DNA of 64,000 nt, from NCBI RefSeq assembly GCF_026626335.1, contig NZ_JAPNTZ010000006.1, forward strand, positions 372,001 through 436,000, written 5' to 3'. This document shows positions 43,000 to 51,365 of this stretch, piece by piece; position 1 is the first letter of the stretch; each line of letters starts with the position of its first letter. Under the pieces are notes generated by a model. The model did not search any database and was not told the DNA's origin. It saw only the letters and a list, made by a program, of their open reading frames with translations. The position numbers and the translations under genes are program-made. Source of the stretch: Paractinoplanes pyxinae (GTDB lineage: Bacteria; Actinomycetota; Actinomycetes; Mycobacteriales; Micromonosporaceae).

Positions 43000-44246
43000 G
43001 GCAGCTCCATGGTCACGATGGTCGGCCCGCCGGGCGGGCTGGACACGGACATCGTGCCATCGAAGGCGGCCAGGCGTCGTTCCATTCCGGCCAGCCCGGT
43101 GCCGCGTTTCGAGTCGGCGCCGCCCCGGCCGTCGTCCCCGACCTCCAGGCGCAGCAGGTCGCCGGTGCGGTGCATGCTCACGTAGGCGAAGGTGGCCGCG
43201 CTGTGGCGTTGCACATTTGTCAACGCTTCGGCGATCGCGAAGTAGGCGGCCGATTCGACCGGCGTCTCGAGGCGGCCGGCCACATCACTGTCGACTGTGG
43301 TGGGTATGCGCGACGTGAGCGCGAGCGCCCGGACGGCGCCGTCGAGGCCGCGCTCGGCCAGGACCGGCGGGTGGATACCTCGTACGAGATGGCGCAGTTC
43401 GACCAGCGCGGTGGAGCTGGTCTCGCGGGCCTCGGCCATCAGCTTGCGAGCCGTGTCGGGGTCGCGGTCGACCAGCTCCTCGGCCAGGCCGATGGTCATG
43501 CCGAGCGAGACCAGCCGGGCCTGGGCGCCGTCGTGCAGATCGCGTTCGATGCGGCGCAGCTCGGCCGCCTGGGCGTCGACCGTGTCGGCCCGGGTGACGG
43601 TCAGCTGATCGACGCGCAGCCGCAGCTCGGCGGCCCGGGTGGGGGCCAGGAAGAGCCGGGCGAACTGCGCGTCGAACCGGCGCAGGTAGGGCGCCACGGC
43701 GATGCCGAGAATCAGGAACACCACACCCTGCGGTATCGACAGGAAGCCCTCGCCGACGTTCTCGATCGGCCAGTTCACGCCGTAGCCGGACCAGCCCTCG
43801 GCCAGATAGATCCAGAGCGGAAGAAGAACAATCCCTTCCACGCCGTACGCGGGCAGAGCGAGCGTGAGAATGCCGAGCACCAGCCCCGCGACCGCCCCGG
43901 GCAGCAGCCAGGCGAAGTCACGCCAGGTGGCCGGATCGGTGATGATCTGCTTGTAGCGGCCCCAGCCGATCGGCGCCGTGCCCGCCGGTTTCGGCCGGTA
44001 GGGCCGCGCGATGGCCACGCCGTGCCAGGCGGCCACCCGCCGGGCCGCGTCGGCCCGCAGCCGAATCAGCGCGGTGACCGCGGGCAGCAGGAAGAGGCCG
44101 ATCCCGAGCACCGGGGTGAGCACCAGCGACAGCAGGAAAAGCACGAAGAGCGGGAAGTTCAGCACGGCGAGCACGACAGCGAGCAGGCCGGCCGCCATGG
44201 CTTTGAGCCCGTCTTTGATCCAGTCTCTGGTCTCCACGCCTTTCAT
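42951..44246 (-). CDS. Membrane sensor histidine kinase facing a desaturase gene
   Basis: The 431-residue protein has a multi-helix membrane sensor (four or more helices in 15-190, Pfam Sensor-like arrangement), a HisKA_3 helix with ELRRIERDLHDGAQARL (His238), N-box AEALTNVQRHS and GDDGRGGADSKRGTGLAGMERRL. A very short extracytosolic part suggests it reads the membrane itself. The 3' end overlaps the response regulator gene by 49 bp. The start is 102 bp from the divergent desaturase gene, a likely target. Confidence 0.9.
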   Translation of the reverse strand: MKGVETRDWIKDGLKAMAAGLLAVVLAVLNFPLFVLFLLSLVLTPVLGIGLFLLPAVTALIRLRADAARRVAAWHGVAIARPYRPKPAGTAPIGWGRYKQIITDPATWRDFAWLLPGAVAGLVLGILTLALPAYGVEGIVLLPLWIYLAEGWSGYGVNWPIENVGEGFLSIPQGVVFLILGIAVAPYLRRFDAQFARLFLAPTRAAELRLRVDQLTVTRADTVDAQAAELRRIERDLHDGAQARLVSLGMTIGLAEELVDRDPDTARKLMAEARETSSTALVELRHLVRGIHPPVLAERGLDGAVRALALTSRIPTTVDSDVAGRLETPVESAAYFAIAEALTNVQRHSAATFAYVSMHRTGDLLRLEVGDDGRGGADSKRGTGLAGMERRLAAFDGTMSVSSPPGGPTIVTMELPCASSSPRTMLSSGTD

Positions 44247-44348
44247 CGTGGCCCAACGTGGCCTTCAACTCAGTAGTGCTAGCCCCACCAAACGTTGGGG
44301 GGATCGCACTCCTGACCTTGAGGGGGTCCGCACGGTTCGCTGAAAGGC

Positions 44349-45350
44349 ATGACGACGATGGCAGAACGGCCGCGGACAGCGGCCGGTAGTGACTTCGCGG
44401 AACTGGGCCGGCGGATCAACGCGGCGGGGCTGCTGCGCCGCCGGCCCGGCTACTACGCCCTCCGCTTGTCGCTGGTCGGCGCCGCGCTGGCCTGGGGCTG
44501 GGGCGCGTTCTTCGTGGTCGGCGCCTCCTGGTGGACGCTGGCCGTGGCCGCCTTCCTGGGCGTGATGTTCGCGCAGACCGCGCTGGTGGCCCACGACCTG
44601 GCGCACCGGCAGGTGTTCCGCACCAACAAGCCGAGCCGGCGGGCCGGGCTGATCGCCGGCAACCTGGCCATCGGCATGTCGTACGGCTACTGGATGGACA
44701 AGCACACCAAGCACCACGCCAACCCCAACCACGACGACCTGGACCCGGACGTGGGGCCGGGCGTGCTGGTGTGGTCGCGCGAGGCGGCCGCCGGCAAGGG
44801 CTTCCTGACCCGCTACCAGGCGTACTTCTTCTTCCCGCTGCTGACCCTGCTGGGGCTCAGCCTCAAGCGGGACAGCGTGAAGTGGATCATGCAGCGGGGC
44901 AAGGTCGGGGAGGCGCTGCTGATCGGGGCCCACATCGCCGCATACGCCGCCGCGCTGCTGCTCGTGCTGACCCCGCTGCAGGCGGTCGCCTTCTTCGTCG
45001 TACACCAAGCGATCTTCGGGGTTTACCTGGGAATGACCTTCGCGCCCAACCACAAGGGCATGCCGCACCCCACCGGCGACGAGGACTTCCTGCGCAAGCA
45101 GGTGCTGACCTCGCGCAACGTGCGCGGCGGGCGGTTCGTCGACGTGGCGCTGGGCGGGCTCAACTACCAGATCGAGCACCACCTGTTCCCGGCCATGCCG
45201 ACGCCCAACCTGCGCCACGCCCAGCCGATCGTGCAGCAGTACTGCGCCGAGATCGGCGTCCCGTACGAGGTGACGAGCCTGACCGATTCGTACGGCCAGG
45301 CTCTGCGTCACCTGCACGACGTGGGCGCCGAACTCCGCCGGGCCGCTTAG
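44349..45350 (+). CDS. Membrane fatty-acid desaturase
   Basis: The 333-residue protein has four membrane helices and three His boxes for a di-iron centre: AHDLAHRQ (82-86), KHTKHHANPNH (119-123) and YQIEHHLFP (about 285). The QxxHH third box is typical of front-end or acyl-lipid desaturases. It inserts a double bond in acyl lipids using reduced ferredoxin or similar. Divergent two-component genes suggest control by membrane state. Its stop overlaps the convergent PoxB-like gene by 4 bp. Confidence 0.9.
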   Translation: MTTMAERPRTAAGSDFAELGRRINAAGLLRRRPGYYALRLSLVGAALAWGWGAFFVVGASWWTLAVAAFLGVMFAQTALVAHDLAHRQVFRTNKPSRRAGLIAGNLAIGMSYGYWMDKHTKHHANPNHDDLDPDVGPGVLVWSREAAAGKGFLTRYQAYFFFPLLTLLGLSLKRDSVKWIMQRGKVGEALLIGAHIAAYAAALLLVLTPLQAVAFFVVHQAIFGVYLGMTFAPNHKGMPHPTGDEDFLRKQVLTSRNVRGGRFVDVALGGLNYQIEHHLFPAMPTPNLRHAQPIVQQYCAEIGVPYEVTSLTDSYGQALRHLHDVGAELRRAA

Positions 45351-47086
45351 CGAGGAAGATTGCGCAGATTCGTGCGGGCCAGGTGCAGCATCTGGCCGAC
45401 GCCGCCGGAGAGCACCGACTTTCCGGCGGCGAGCGCGAACCCGGCCGCCTCCTCCTTGGTGATGTGCGGCGGGATCTCCAGCGCATTGGGGTCGGTCACG
45501 ACGTCGAGCAGGGCGGGGCCGTCATGGTCGAGCACGGAACGCAGCGCCCCGCGCACCTCGTCGGGCTTCTCCACGCGTACGGAGAAAAGCCCGGCCGCCT
45601 TGGCGATGGCCGCGAAATCGACGTGGTCGTGGTCGGTCTCGTACGGCGGATCGCCCGCCACCAGCATTTCGAGGCGCACCATGCCGAGGCTGGAGTTGTT
45701 GAAGACCACCACCTTGACCGGCAGGTTGTGCAGCTTGGCGGTCAGCAGTTCCCCGAGCAGCATGGCCAGGCCGCCGTCGCCCGACATCGACACCACCTGG
45801 CGGCTCGGGTCGAGCTTCTGGGCGCCGATCGCGTGCGGCAGCGCGTTGGCCATCGTGCCGTGGACGAACGAGCCGAGCAGCCGGCGGCGGCCGTTGGGCG
45901 TGATGTAGCGGGCCGCCCAGCTGGTGCACATGCCGGTGTCGGCGGTGAAGACGGCGTCGCCGGCCGCCTCCTCGTCGAGGATCGAGGCCACGTACTCGGG
46001 GTGGATCGGCACCAGGTTCTCGACGTTTTTCGTGTACGCGTCGACCACGCGCTCGAGCTCGTCGACCTGCTTCTTGAGCATGTTGTTGAGGAACTTGTGG
46101 TCCTTGCGTTCCAGCTTCGGCAGCAGCGCCCGGATCGTGGCGCCGACGTCACCGGCCACACCGAGTTCCAGAGCCGTACGGCGACCCAGGCGCGACGGGT
46201 CGATGTCGATCTGCACAGTGTTCTTCTGGGGCAGGAACTGCCGGTACGGGAAGTCGGTGCCCAGCAGCAGGAGCAGATCGGCCTCGTGCGTCGCCTCGTA
46301 GCAGGCGCCATAGCCGAGCAGGCCCGACATGCCCACGTCGTACGGGTTGTCGTACTGCAGCACGTCCTTGCCCCGCAGCGAGTGCCCGACCGGCGCGCCC
46401 AGCACCTCGGCCAGCTGCAGCACCTCGTCGCGGGCGCCGGCGCAGCCGATCCCGCCGAAGATCGCCACCGTCTTCGCCGCGTTGATCCGCTCGGCCAGAT
46501 CCTCGATCACGTAGTCGGACGGCGCGCCCAGCACCGGCCCGGCCACCGCGTGCCCGGCGCCGGTCTCGTTGGCCGCGTCGGCGGCCAGCACGTCACCCGG
46601 CACGACCAGCACCGCCGCGCCGCGCTTGCCGACCGCCTGCTGGATGCCCATGCGCACCATCCGCGGCATCTGCTCCGCCGACGACACCATCTCGGTCCAG
46701 TGACTGGCCTGGCCGAACAGCTGCTTGGGGTCCGTCTCCTGGAAGAAGCCGGAGCCGATCTCGGTCGAGACGATGTGCGAGGCGATGGCCAGCACCGGCG
46801 CGGCCGACCGGTGCGCGTCGAACACGCCCTGGATCAGGTGCGTGTTGCCCGGCCCGCAGCTGCCCGCGCAGACCGCCAGCTTGCCGGTGAGCTGGGCTTC
46901 CGCGGCGGCCGCGAACGCCGCCGCCTCCTCGTTGTGGACGTGCACCCACTCGATGGCGTCGTTGCGCCGGATGGCGTCGGAGAGCGCGTTGAGACTGTCC
47001 CCGACCAGTCCGTAGATCCGTTCCACGCCGGCCTGAACCAGCACCTCGACCAACTGGTCGGCGACTGTCTTTCCCTTACCGAACAC
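45347..47086 (-). CDS. poxB: Thiamine-diphosphate-dependent pyruvate dehydrogenase/oxidase (PoxB-like)
   Basis: The 579-residue enzyme has the three domains of the pyruvate oxidase family: N-terminal pyrimidine-binding domain with the catalytic Glu in VHNEEAAAFAAAAEAQ, a central FAD-binding domain, and a PP domain with SGDGGLAMLLGELLT...VFNNSSLGM (GDG-N metal motif). By resemblance to E. coli PoxB it would oxidise pyruvate to acetate and CO2, passing electrons to quinone at the membrane. I chose GTG 47086 (FGKGKTVADQLVEVL follows); the open extension upstream lies in the divergent SDR gene. Confidence 0.88.
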   Translation of the reverse strand: MFGKGKTVADQLVEVLVQAGVERIYGLVGDSLNALSDAIRRNDAIEWVHVHNEEAAAFAAAAEAQLTGKLAVCAGSCGPGNTHLIQGVFDAHRSAAPVLAIASHIVSTEIGSGFFQETDPKQLFGQASHWTEMVSSAEQMPRMVRMGIQQAVGKRGAAVLVVPGDVLAADAANETGAGHAVAGPVLGAPSDYVIEDLAERINAAKTVAIFGGIGCAGARDEVLQLAEVLGAPVGHSLRGKDVLQYDNPYDVGMSGLLGYGACYEATHEADLLLLLGTDFPYRQFLPQKNTVQIDIDPSRLGRRTALELGVAGDVGATIRALLPKLERKDHKFLNNMLKKQVDELERVVDAYTKNVENLVPIHPEYVASILDEEAAGDAVFTADTGMCTSWAARYITPNGRRRLLGSFVHGTMANALPHAIGAQKLDPSRQVVSMSGDGGLAMLLGELLTAKLHNLPVKVVVFNNSSLGMVRLEMLVAGDPPYETDHDHVDFAAIAKAAGLFSVRVEKPDEVRGALRSVLDHDGPALLDVVTDPNALEIPPHITKEEAAGFALAAGKSVLSGGVGQMLHLARTNLRNLPR

Positions 47087-47156
47087 CCCGGCCTCCCGCC
47101 TTCGTGCGAATGTTCGGGAAGTACCCGATCTCATTTGCGCGCGAACGGAGTAAGAA

Positions 47157-47942
47157 ATGGATCTGCGTCTCACTGACAGGGTGGCAGTCGTCACAGGTGG
47201 TAGCGCCGGTATCGGTGAGGCGATCGCTCAGGGGCTGGCCGCCGAGGGTGTGCATCTGGCCCTCGTCGCCCGCTCCGCTTCCCGGCTGGCCGAGGTCGCC
47301 TCGTCGATTTCCGGCGTACGGGTTCTCACCATCGCGGCGGATCTCACGATCCCGGACGAGGCGGCCCGGGTCGCCGCCGAGGTCGAGCGGGAATTCGGCG
47401 GCGCGGACATTCTCATCAACAACGCGGGCACCGGCAGCGAGGAGAAGATCCTGACCGCGCCCGACTCGCGTTGGCAATTCTATTGGGAACTGCATGTGAT
47501 GGCGGCGGTCCGGCTCGCCCGCGAGATCGCGCCGCAGATGAAGGCCCGCGGCGGTGGCGTGATCCTGCACAACGCGTCGATCTGCGCCACCCAGCCGCTG
47601 GGCTACGAGCCGATCTACAACACCACCAAGGCGGCGCTCGTCATGTTCTCGAAGTGCCTGGCCAACGAGCTGATCGGGGACAACATCCGGGTCAACGCGG
47701 TCAACCCCGGCCTGGTCATGACCGGGGACTGGATCAAGACCGCGAAGGCGCTGACCGCCGACACCGACCAGACGTGGGAGGAGTACCTGGCCAAGATCGC
47801 CGAGGACAACGCGCCCATCGGACGGTTCGCCACGCCGTCCGAGGTCGCCGATTTCTTCGTCTTCCTGTGTTCCGAGCGCGCCGCCTATTCGGTCGGGTCG
47901 ACCTATTACGTGGACGGCGGCTGGCTCAAAGTGACGACCTGA
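47157..47942 (+). CDS. Short-chain dehydrogenase/reductase
   Basis: The 261-residue classical SDR has TGGSAGIGEAIA (cofactor), ILINNAGTGS, catalytic Ser in LHNASICATQP and YNTTK (Tyr-x-x-x-Lys), and a C-terminal YYVDGGW. It should reduce or oxidise a carbonyl/hydroxyl with NAD(P)H; the substrate is unknown. It is divergent from poxB with 70 bp between starts and overlaps the convergent hydrolase gene by 17 bp. Confidence 0.92.
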   Translation: MDLRLTDRVAVVTGGSAGIGEAIAQGLAAEGVHLALVARSASRLAEVASSISGVRVLTIAADLTIPDEAARVAAEVEREFGGADILINNAGTGSEEKILTAPDSRWQFYWELHVMAAVRLAREIAPQMKARGGGVILHNASICATQPLGYEPIYNTTKAALVMFSKCLANELIGDNIRVNAVNPGLVMTGDWIKTAKALTADTDQTWEEYLAKIAEDNAPIGRFATPSEVADFFVFLCSERAAYSVGSTYYVDGGWLKVTT

Positions 47943-48747
47943 GCCACGGGATCAGGATGGGCAGGACGTTCGCGGCCTGCATGGCCACCATGTGGTCGGC
48001 CTTCGGGATCAGTGCCACCTCCCAGCCGTCCTTCGTCAGGGCTTCGCGATTGCGGACGGTCGGCTCGGCCAGGGTGACATAGGCGTTGTCCCAGGCCGAG
48101 CCGTACTGGATGTTGTCCTCTTCGCCGGCGAAAGCGAGCCGCGGAATGCCGAGATGGACGGTGCTGTCGTCGAAATTCTGAAGCGACTCGTAGAGCGTCA
48201 CGAACTGCCGGGTCTGATCGGGCGTCTGGGTGAAGGCCACCGAGTCCCAGTCGCCGGGCACGGCCTCGCCGGTGGGCGGGGGCGGCGGATTCAGCGCCAT
48301 TTCGTGAGCCTTGCGGGTGACGGCGAGCATCGCTTCGTAGGGGCCACCGAGGGGTGGATAACCGCCCATGGCCAGGGCCGTCAATTTCTCCGTACGGATG
48401 GCGAGTTGCAGCCCGGAAAGGGCGAGCCAGGAATAGCCGTAGTAGGCGAACCGGTCGACGCCGGCCATGCTCAGCAGATCGGCGGCGACCGCGTCCGCGG
48501 TCAGGGTCGGCGGGGCCGGGTGCTGGTTGAGGTGGCCCTCGTAGTCGGCGGTGATCACGCGGAAGCCGGCCTCGGCCAGGCCGGTGGCGAGGGCGTGGCC
48601 GTTGTTGGGGTCGGCGCCCCAGGCGCGGATGGCGTCGGCCTGCTCACCCTCGAGGATCGCGGTGCTGACGGGGAGGAAGATGGCGGGACCGCTGCCCTGG
48701 CTCTGAACGTCGATACAGGATCCGTCGTGCAGTCTCACAGTCGTCAT
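47926..48747 (-). CDS. Alpha/beta hydrolase with atypical nucleophile elbow
   Basis: The 273-residue protein follows the alpha/beta-hydrolase pattern: strand RVITADYEGH, elbow YYGYSWLALSGLQ, late acid in AGEEDNIQYG and His in KADHMVAMQ. The elbow is GYSWL instead of GxSxG, so the second Gly is missing, which may lower activity or mark a subfamily. I chose ATG 48747; ATG 48762 and GTG 48771 are in frame. It is divergent from a TetR gene with 42 bp between starts and is its likely target. Confidence 0.82.
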   Translation of the reverse strand: MTTVRLHDGSCIDVQSQGSGPAIFLPVSTAILEGEQADAIRAWGADPNNGHALATGLAEAGFRVITADYEGHLNQHPAPPTLTADAVAADLLSMAGVDRFAYYGYSWLALSGLQLAIRTEKLTALAMGGYPPLGGPYEAMLAVTRKAHEMALNPPPPPTGEAVPGDWDSVAFTQTPDQTRQFVTLYESLQNFDDSTVHLGIPRLAFAGEEDNIQYGSAWDNAYVTLAEPTVRNREALTKDGWEVALIPKADHMVAMQAANVLPILIPWLRSSL

Positions 48748-48789
48748 GCTCGTTGTCCGCATGCGAAACACTATACACTGTCAGGAGTT
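48748..48789. promoter_or_regulatory. Compact divergent promoter, hydrolase/tetR
   Basis: The 42 bp between the two starts hold ACACTATACACT, two ACACT repeats around a TATA core. TACACT (48775-48780) fits a -10 for tetR with the transcription start within a few bases of ATG 48790, and TATAGT on the other strand fits the hydrolase. A TetR dimer here would block both. Confidence 0.45.
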
Positions 48790-49503
48790 ATGGACGACCA
48801 TCTGAAGCGGCTCTGGCGGCATCGTGGGGCGACCCTGCCCACGCCCCGCCGCGGGCCCAGACAGCAGCTCGACCTGGACGAGATCCTGGCTGTGGCGATT
48901 TCGCTCGCCGACGCGTCGGGGCTCGAGGCGGTGTCGACGAGGGCGGTGGCCGCGCGCTTCGACAAGACGGCGATGGCCCTTTACCCGTACGTGGGAACTA
49001 AAGAGAACCTGCTCGCCCTGATGCAGGACCAGGCGTCGGCGATGCCGGCTCTTTCCGTGGCGCAGGAAGACTTGGCCGAGGGCCTGTCGGGGTGGGCGAC
49101 GGCGCTGTACGAGGTGTATCTGGCGCATCCGTGGCTGACCGAGCGGTCGTGGGCGCAGGCCACCCAGGGCCCGAACGAGCAGGACTGGATGGAGGCGCTG
49201 CTGGGCGTGTTCGAGCGCTTCGCGGTGCCGCCCGCCTCACGCACGCCGGCCGTGACCATGCTGTACGCGACGGTCCGGGCCACCGCACAGACGGCCGCGG
49301 CCTACTCCCGTCTCACCGACGCCGACCTCGAGGCCTGGCAGGCGGGGGCGGCGGCCGTCCCGGACGCTTATCCGCTGACGGCCGCCCTCCCCGCGATCAC
49401 CCCGAACTGGCAGGACGCGCCACGTGCCGGCCTGCTGGCCGCGGTGAACCTGCTCGCCACAGGCCTCCAAGCCGGCGGCCCACATCTTTCCCGCCGGGAT
49501 TAG
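48790..49503 (+). CDS. TetR-family regulator
   Basis: The 237-residue protein has a TetR HTH (about 35-80; AISLADASGLEAVSTRAVAARFDKTAMALYPYVG) and a helical ligand-binding domain (SGWATALYEVYLAHPWLTE). The HTH variant with ALYPYVGTKENLL resembles the TetR/TetR_C branch. AGGAG sits only 2-3 bases before the ATG. It is divergent from the hydrolase and overlaps the convergent ArsR-type gene by 4 bp. Confidence 0.9.
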   Translation: MDDHLKRLWRHRGATLPTPRRGPRQQLDLDEILAVAISLADASGLEAVSTRAVAARFDKTAMALYPYVGTKENLLALMQDQASAMPALSVAQEDLAEGLSGWATALYEVYLAHPWLTERSWAQATQGPNEQDWMEALLGVFERFAVPPASRTPAVTMLYATVRATAQTAAAYSRLTDADLEAWQAGAAAVPDAYPLTAALPAITPNWQDAPRAGLLAAVNLLATGLQAGGPHLSRRD

Positions 49504-50192
49504 AGGCCGGCGGCGTCCAGGTCGAGGAGTTCGCCGAGCGCCTTTCCGCCGTCCGGCGTGAGGCGGACGGCGCGGCCGGAACCGATGCGCGTGACCCAGT
49601 TCCGCGCGAGAAACGTCTCGCACAGCCGCGCCCCGGCCACGCCGGCCAGGTGCTGCCGCCGCTCGGTCCAGTCGAGGCAGCCCCGGGCCAGCGGCCGCCG
49701 CCCGCCTGGCAGTTCAGCCCCGGTCGTCGAGGTCAAGAACCGTTTCCCGTACGTCGTGAGAGCGAACCCGCCGTCGACGTCGAGCATCCCCGCCCCCACC
49801 ATCGCCTCGGTGACCGCCACCCCGAGCCGCCCGGCCAGATGGTCGTAGCAGGTGCGCCCTCGCCGCAGTGCCTCGCTCGCCACCGCCGCCCGCAGGCCTT
49901 TCGCCGGCACCGCCCGCGGTTCGAGCCGTGCCGCCAGATCCTCGATGAGCTGCGCGGCCGACTCGTCCGCCAGTTGCACATACCGGTGCCGCCCCTGCCG
50001 CCGCTCGACGAGCAACCCACCGCTCACCAGCCGGTGCAGATGCTCGGTGGCGGTGGAGGGCGCGACCCCGGCGTGCCGCGCCAACTCCCCCGCCGTCCAA
50101 GCCCGCCCGTCCAGCAACGCCAGGCACATTCCCGCCCGCGTCTCATCAGCCAGCAGCCCGGCAAGCGCAGCGAGTTCCCCGGCGGTGGCCAT
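49500..50192 (-). CDS. ArsR-type winged-helix regulator with C-terminal extension
   Basis: The product of about 230 residues has an ArsR winged helix (LAGLLADETRAGMCLALLDG, ELARHAGVAPSTATEHLHRLVSGGLL, RQGRHRYVQLADES) and a C-terminal half of about 130 residues (CYDHLAGRLGVAVTEAMV, WVTRIGSGRAVRLTPDG) typical of a larger ArsR subgroup without metal ligands. ATG 50192 fits homologous N-termini; GTG 50228 is in frame. Target unknown. Confidence 0.82.
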   Translation of the reverse strand: MATAGELAALAGLLADETRAGMCLALLDGRAWTAGELARHAGVAPSTATEHLHRLVSGGLLVERRQGRHRYVQLADESAAQLIEDLAARLEPRAVPAKGLRAAVASEALRRGRTCYDHLAGRLGVAVTEAMVGAGMLDVDGGFALTTYGKRFLTSTTGAELPGGRRPLARGCLDWTERRQHLAGVAGARLCETFLARNWVTRIGSGRAVRLTPDGGKALGELLDLDAAGL

Positions 50193-50240
50193 GCTCCCAG
50201 TGTGCGACGCCAACGCTTCGGCGCTCACCGAACCATGCGG

Positions 50241-50696
50241 TTACGCGTTTTGCTTCTCGCGCTCCAGGTAGGCCTCGATGCGGGCCAGCGCCCCCGGCCA
50301 CACCTCGCCGATGAAGAAGTCGCGGACCTCGGGGACGGGGAAGCCACTCTGCACGACGGTCATGAGCGTGCCGTCGCCCTTCTGCTCGAACGTGACCTCG
50401 ACGCGGGTGGTCATCTCTTGCCCGTCCGGCCCGGAGCCGGTCGACTCGGTGACCAGGCGGCGCGGGCGGTCGATCTCGAGGAAGGTCTGCGTCTCGCGGA
50501 ACAGCATGTCGCGGTTCGGACCCCAGACGGCGGTCTGCTTGCCGCCCACCCGCAGGTCGACCTCGATCTCGACGATCCCCGGCTCCTCGTCGAGGATGCT
50601 GAACCAGATCTTCTGCTTCTCGGCGTCGGTGTACGCGTCGAACACCTCTTCCGGCGTGGCCGGCAATTCGCGCGTCATTCGCATGTCCAGCGTCAT
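50241..50696 (-). CDS. SRPBCC/AHSA1 family protein
   Basis: The 151-residue protein is an SRPBCC (START-like) domain of the AHSA1 type: MRMTRELPATPEEVFDAYTD, IEVDLRVGGKQTAVWGPN, TRVEVTFEQKGDGTLMTVVQ. Such proteins bind hydrophobic ligands; actinobacterial members are often paired with an ArsR regulator, as here. Its ATG overlaps the arsR stop (ATGA), so the two are co-translated. Confidence 0.9.
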   Translation of the reverse strand: MTLDMRMTRELPATPEEVFDAYTDAEKQKIWFSILDEEPGIVEIEVDLRVGGKQTAVWGPNRDMLFRETQTFLEIDRPRRLVTESTGSGPDGQEMTTRVEVTFEQKGDGTLMTVVQSGFPVPEVRDFFIGEVWPGALARIEAYLEREKQNA

Positions 50697-51127
50697 GTCC
50701 CCTGCTCCTTCTCGGTACGGTCGGCAGCGCCGCGTTCTTGGTCGGCCGCGATCGCGCTGCGTTCTTGGTCGGCCGCGATCGCGCTGCGTTCTTGGTCGGC
50801 TGCGCCGCGGCGCAGCGTGAAGTAGGCGTCGAGGCCGTCGAGGCGGCGGGCCCAAAGCCTTTGGTAGAAGCTGATCCACTCCATGGCGTCGTCGAGCGGC
50901 GCGGGCGCCAGGCGGCACTGCCGGCTGCGGCCCACTTTCTCGGTGACCACCAGACCGGCGTCCTCGAGAACTTGGACGTGTTTTTTCATGCCGGTCAACG
51001 TCATGCCGGTCGGTTCGGCGAGCTCGCCGATGGAGGCCGGGCCCTCGCCCAGCCGCACGAGGATGCCGCGCCGCGTCGCGTCGGCGAGCGAGGCGAACAC
51101 CCGATCCAATCCCTCTTGCTGAACCAC
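50693..51127 (-). CDS. ArsR-family regulator with repeat-extended C-terminus
   Basis: The 144-residue protein has a winged helix (FASLADATRRGILVRLGEG, MTLTGMKKHVQVLEDAGL, VGRSRQCRLAPAPLDDAMEW) of the type paired with SRPBCC genes. GTG 51127 has AAGG at 8 bases; GTG 51136 is also in frame. The C-terminus ends in a 9-residue unit DQERSAIAA repeated (two exact, one diverged), made by a 27-bp repeat, before the ATGA junction with the SRPBCC gene. The frame upstream of 51136 reads through a tRNA gene and is not coding. Confidence 0.87.
   Translation of the reverse strand: MVQQEGLDRVFASLADATRRGILVRLGEGPASIGELAEPTGMTLTGMKKHVQVLEDAGLVVTEKVGRSRQCRLAPAPLDDAMEWISFYQRLWARRLDGLDAYFTLRRGAADQERSAIAADQERSAIAADQERGAADRTEKEQGT
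50734..50814. repeat. 27-bp tandem repeat at the arsR 3' end
   Basis: The segment GTTCTTGGTCGGC starts at 50734, 50761 and 50788, a 27-bp period. Two copies are identical and the third diverges after 15 bases. It adds 9-residue units to the ArsR C-terminus without changing frame. Confidence 0.9.
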
Positions 51128-51167
51128 ATGGTTCACCTTACGAAACTGAACCGAGAAGTTCAATGAG

Positions 51168-51241
51168 TGCCCCCGGGGAGATTCGAACTCCCGACCTCCG
51201 GATTCGTAGACCGGCGCGCTGTCCACCTGCGCTACGGGGGC
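51168..51241 (-). tRNA. tRNA-Arg (anticodon ACG)
   Basis: A full cloverleaf is readable: acceptor GCCCCCG/CGGGGGC, D-arm closed by GCGC/GCGC, anticodon loop CTACGAA (anticodon ACG), T-loop TTCGAAT. Discriminator A; CCA is not encoded. The top of the anticodon stem has a T-T mismatch. The D-arm is unusual for bacterial tRNA-Arg. 74 nt. Confidence 0.88.
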
Positions 51242-51245
51242 GTCG

Positions 51246-51317
51246 TGTCGTCGGGTGGTCTCGAACCACCGGCCTCCGCCTTATGAGGGCGGCGCTCTCC
51301 CGCTGAGCTACGACGAC
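51246..51317 (-). tRNA. tRNA with CAU anticodon (Met or lysidine-Ile)
   Basis: Acceptor GTCGTCG/CGACGAC, D-stem GCTC/GAGC with a short loop, anticodon stem CCGCC/GGCGG with loop CTCATAA (anticodon CAT), T-stem GGTGG/CCACC. Discriminator A; no encoded CCA. Only 4 bp separate it from tRNA-Arg. It does not look like the usual actinobacterial initiator, elongator or Ile2 tRNA, so the amino acid is undecided. 72 nt. Confidence 0.85.
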
Positions 51318-51365
51318 GGGTCATACCGGAAGCGGAATGTCCGCAACCGGTTCTAGGGTGCTGGG

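Noticed and set aside
51138..51226. N-terminal extension of the ArsR gene containing YESGGREFESPRGH
   Set aside because: This peptide is the translation of the tRNA-Arg gene, a classic false start; the true start is near 51127.
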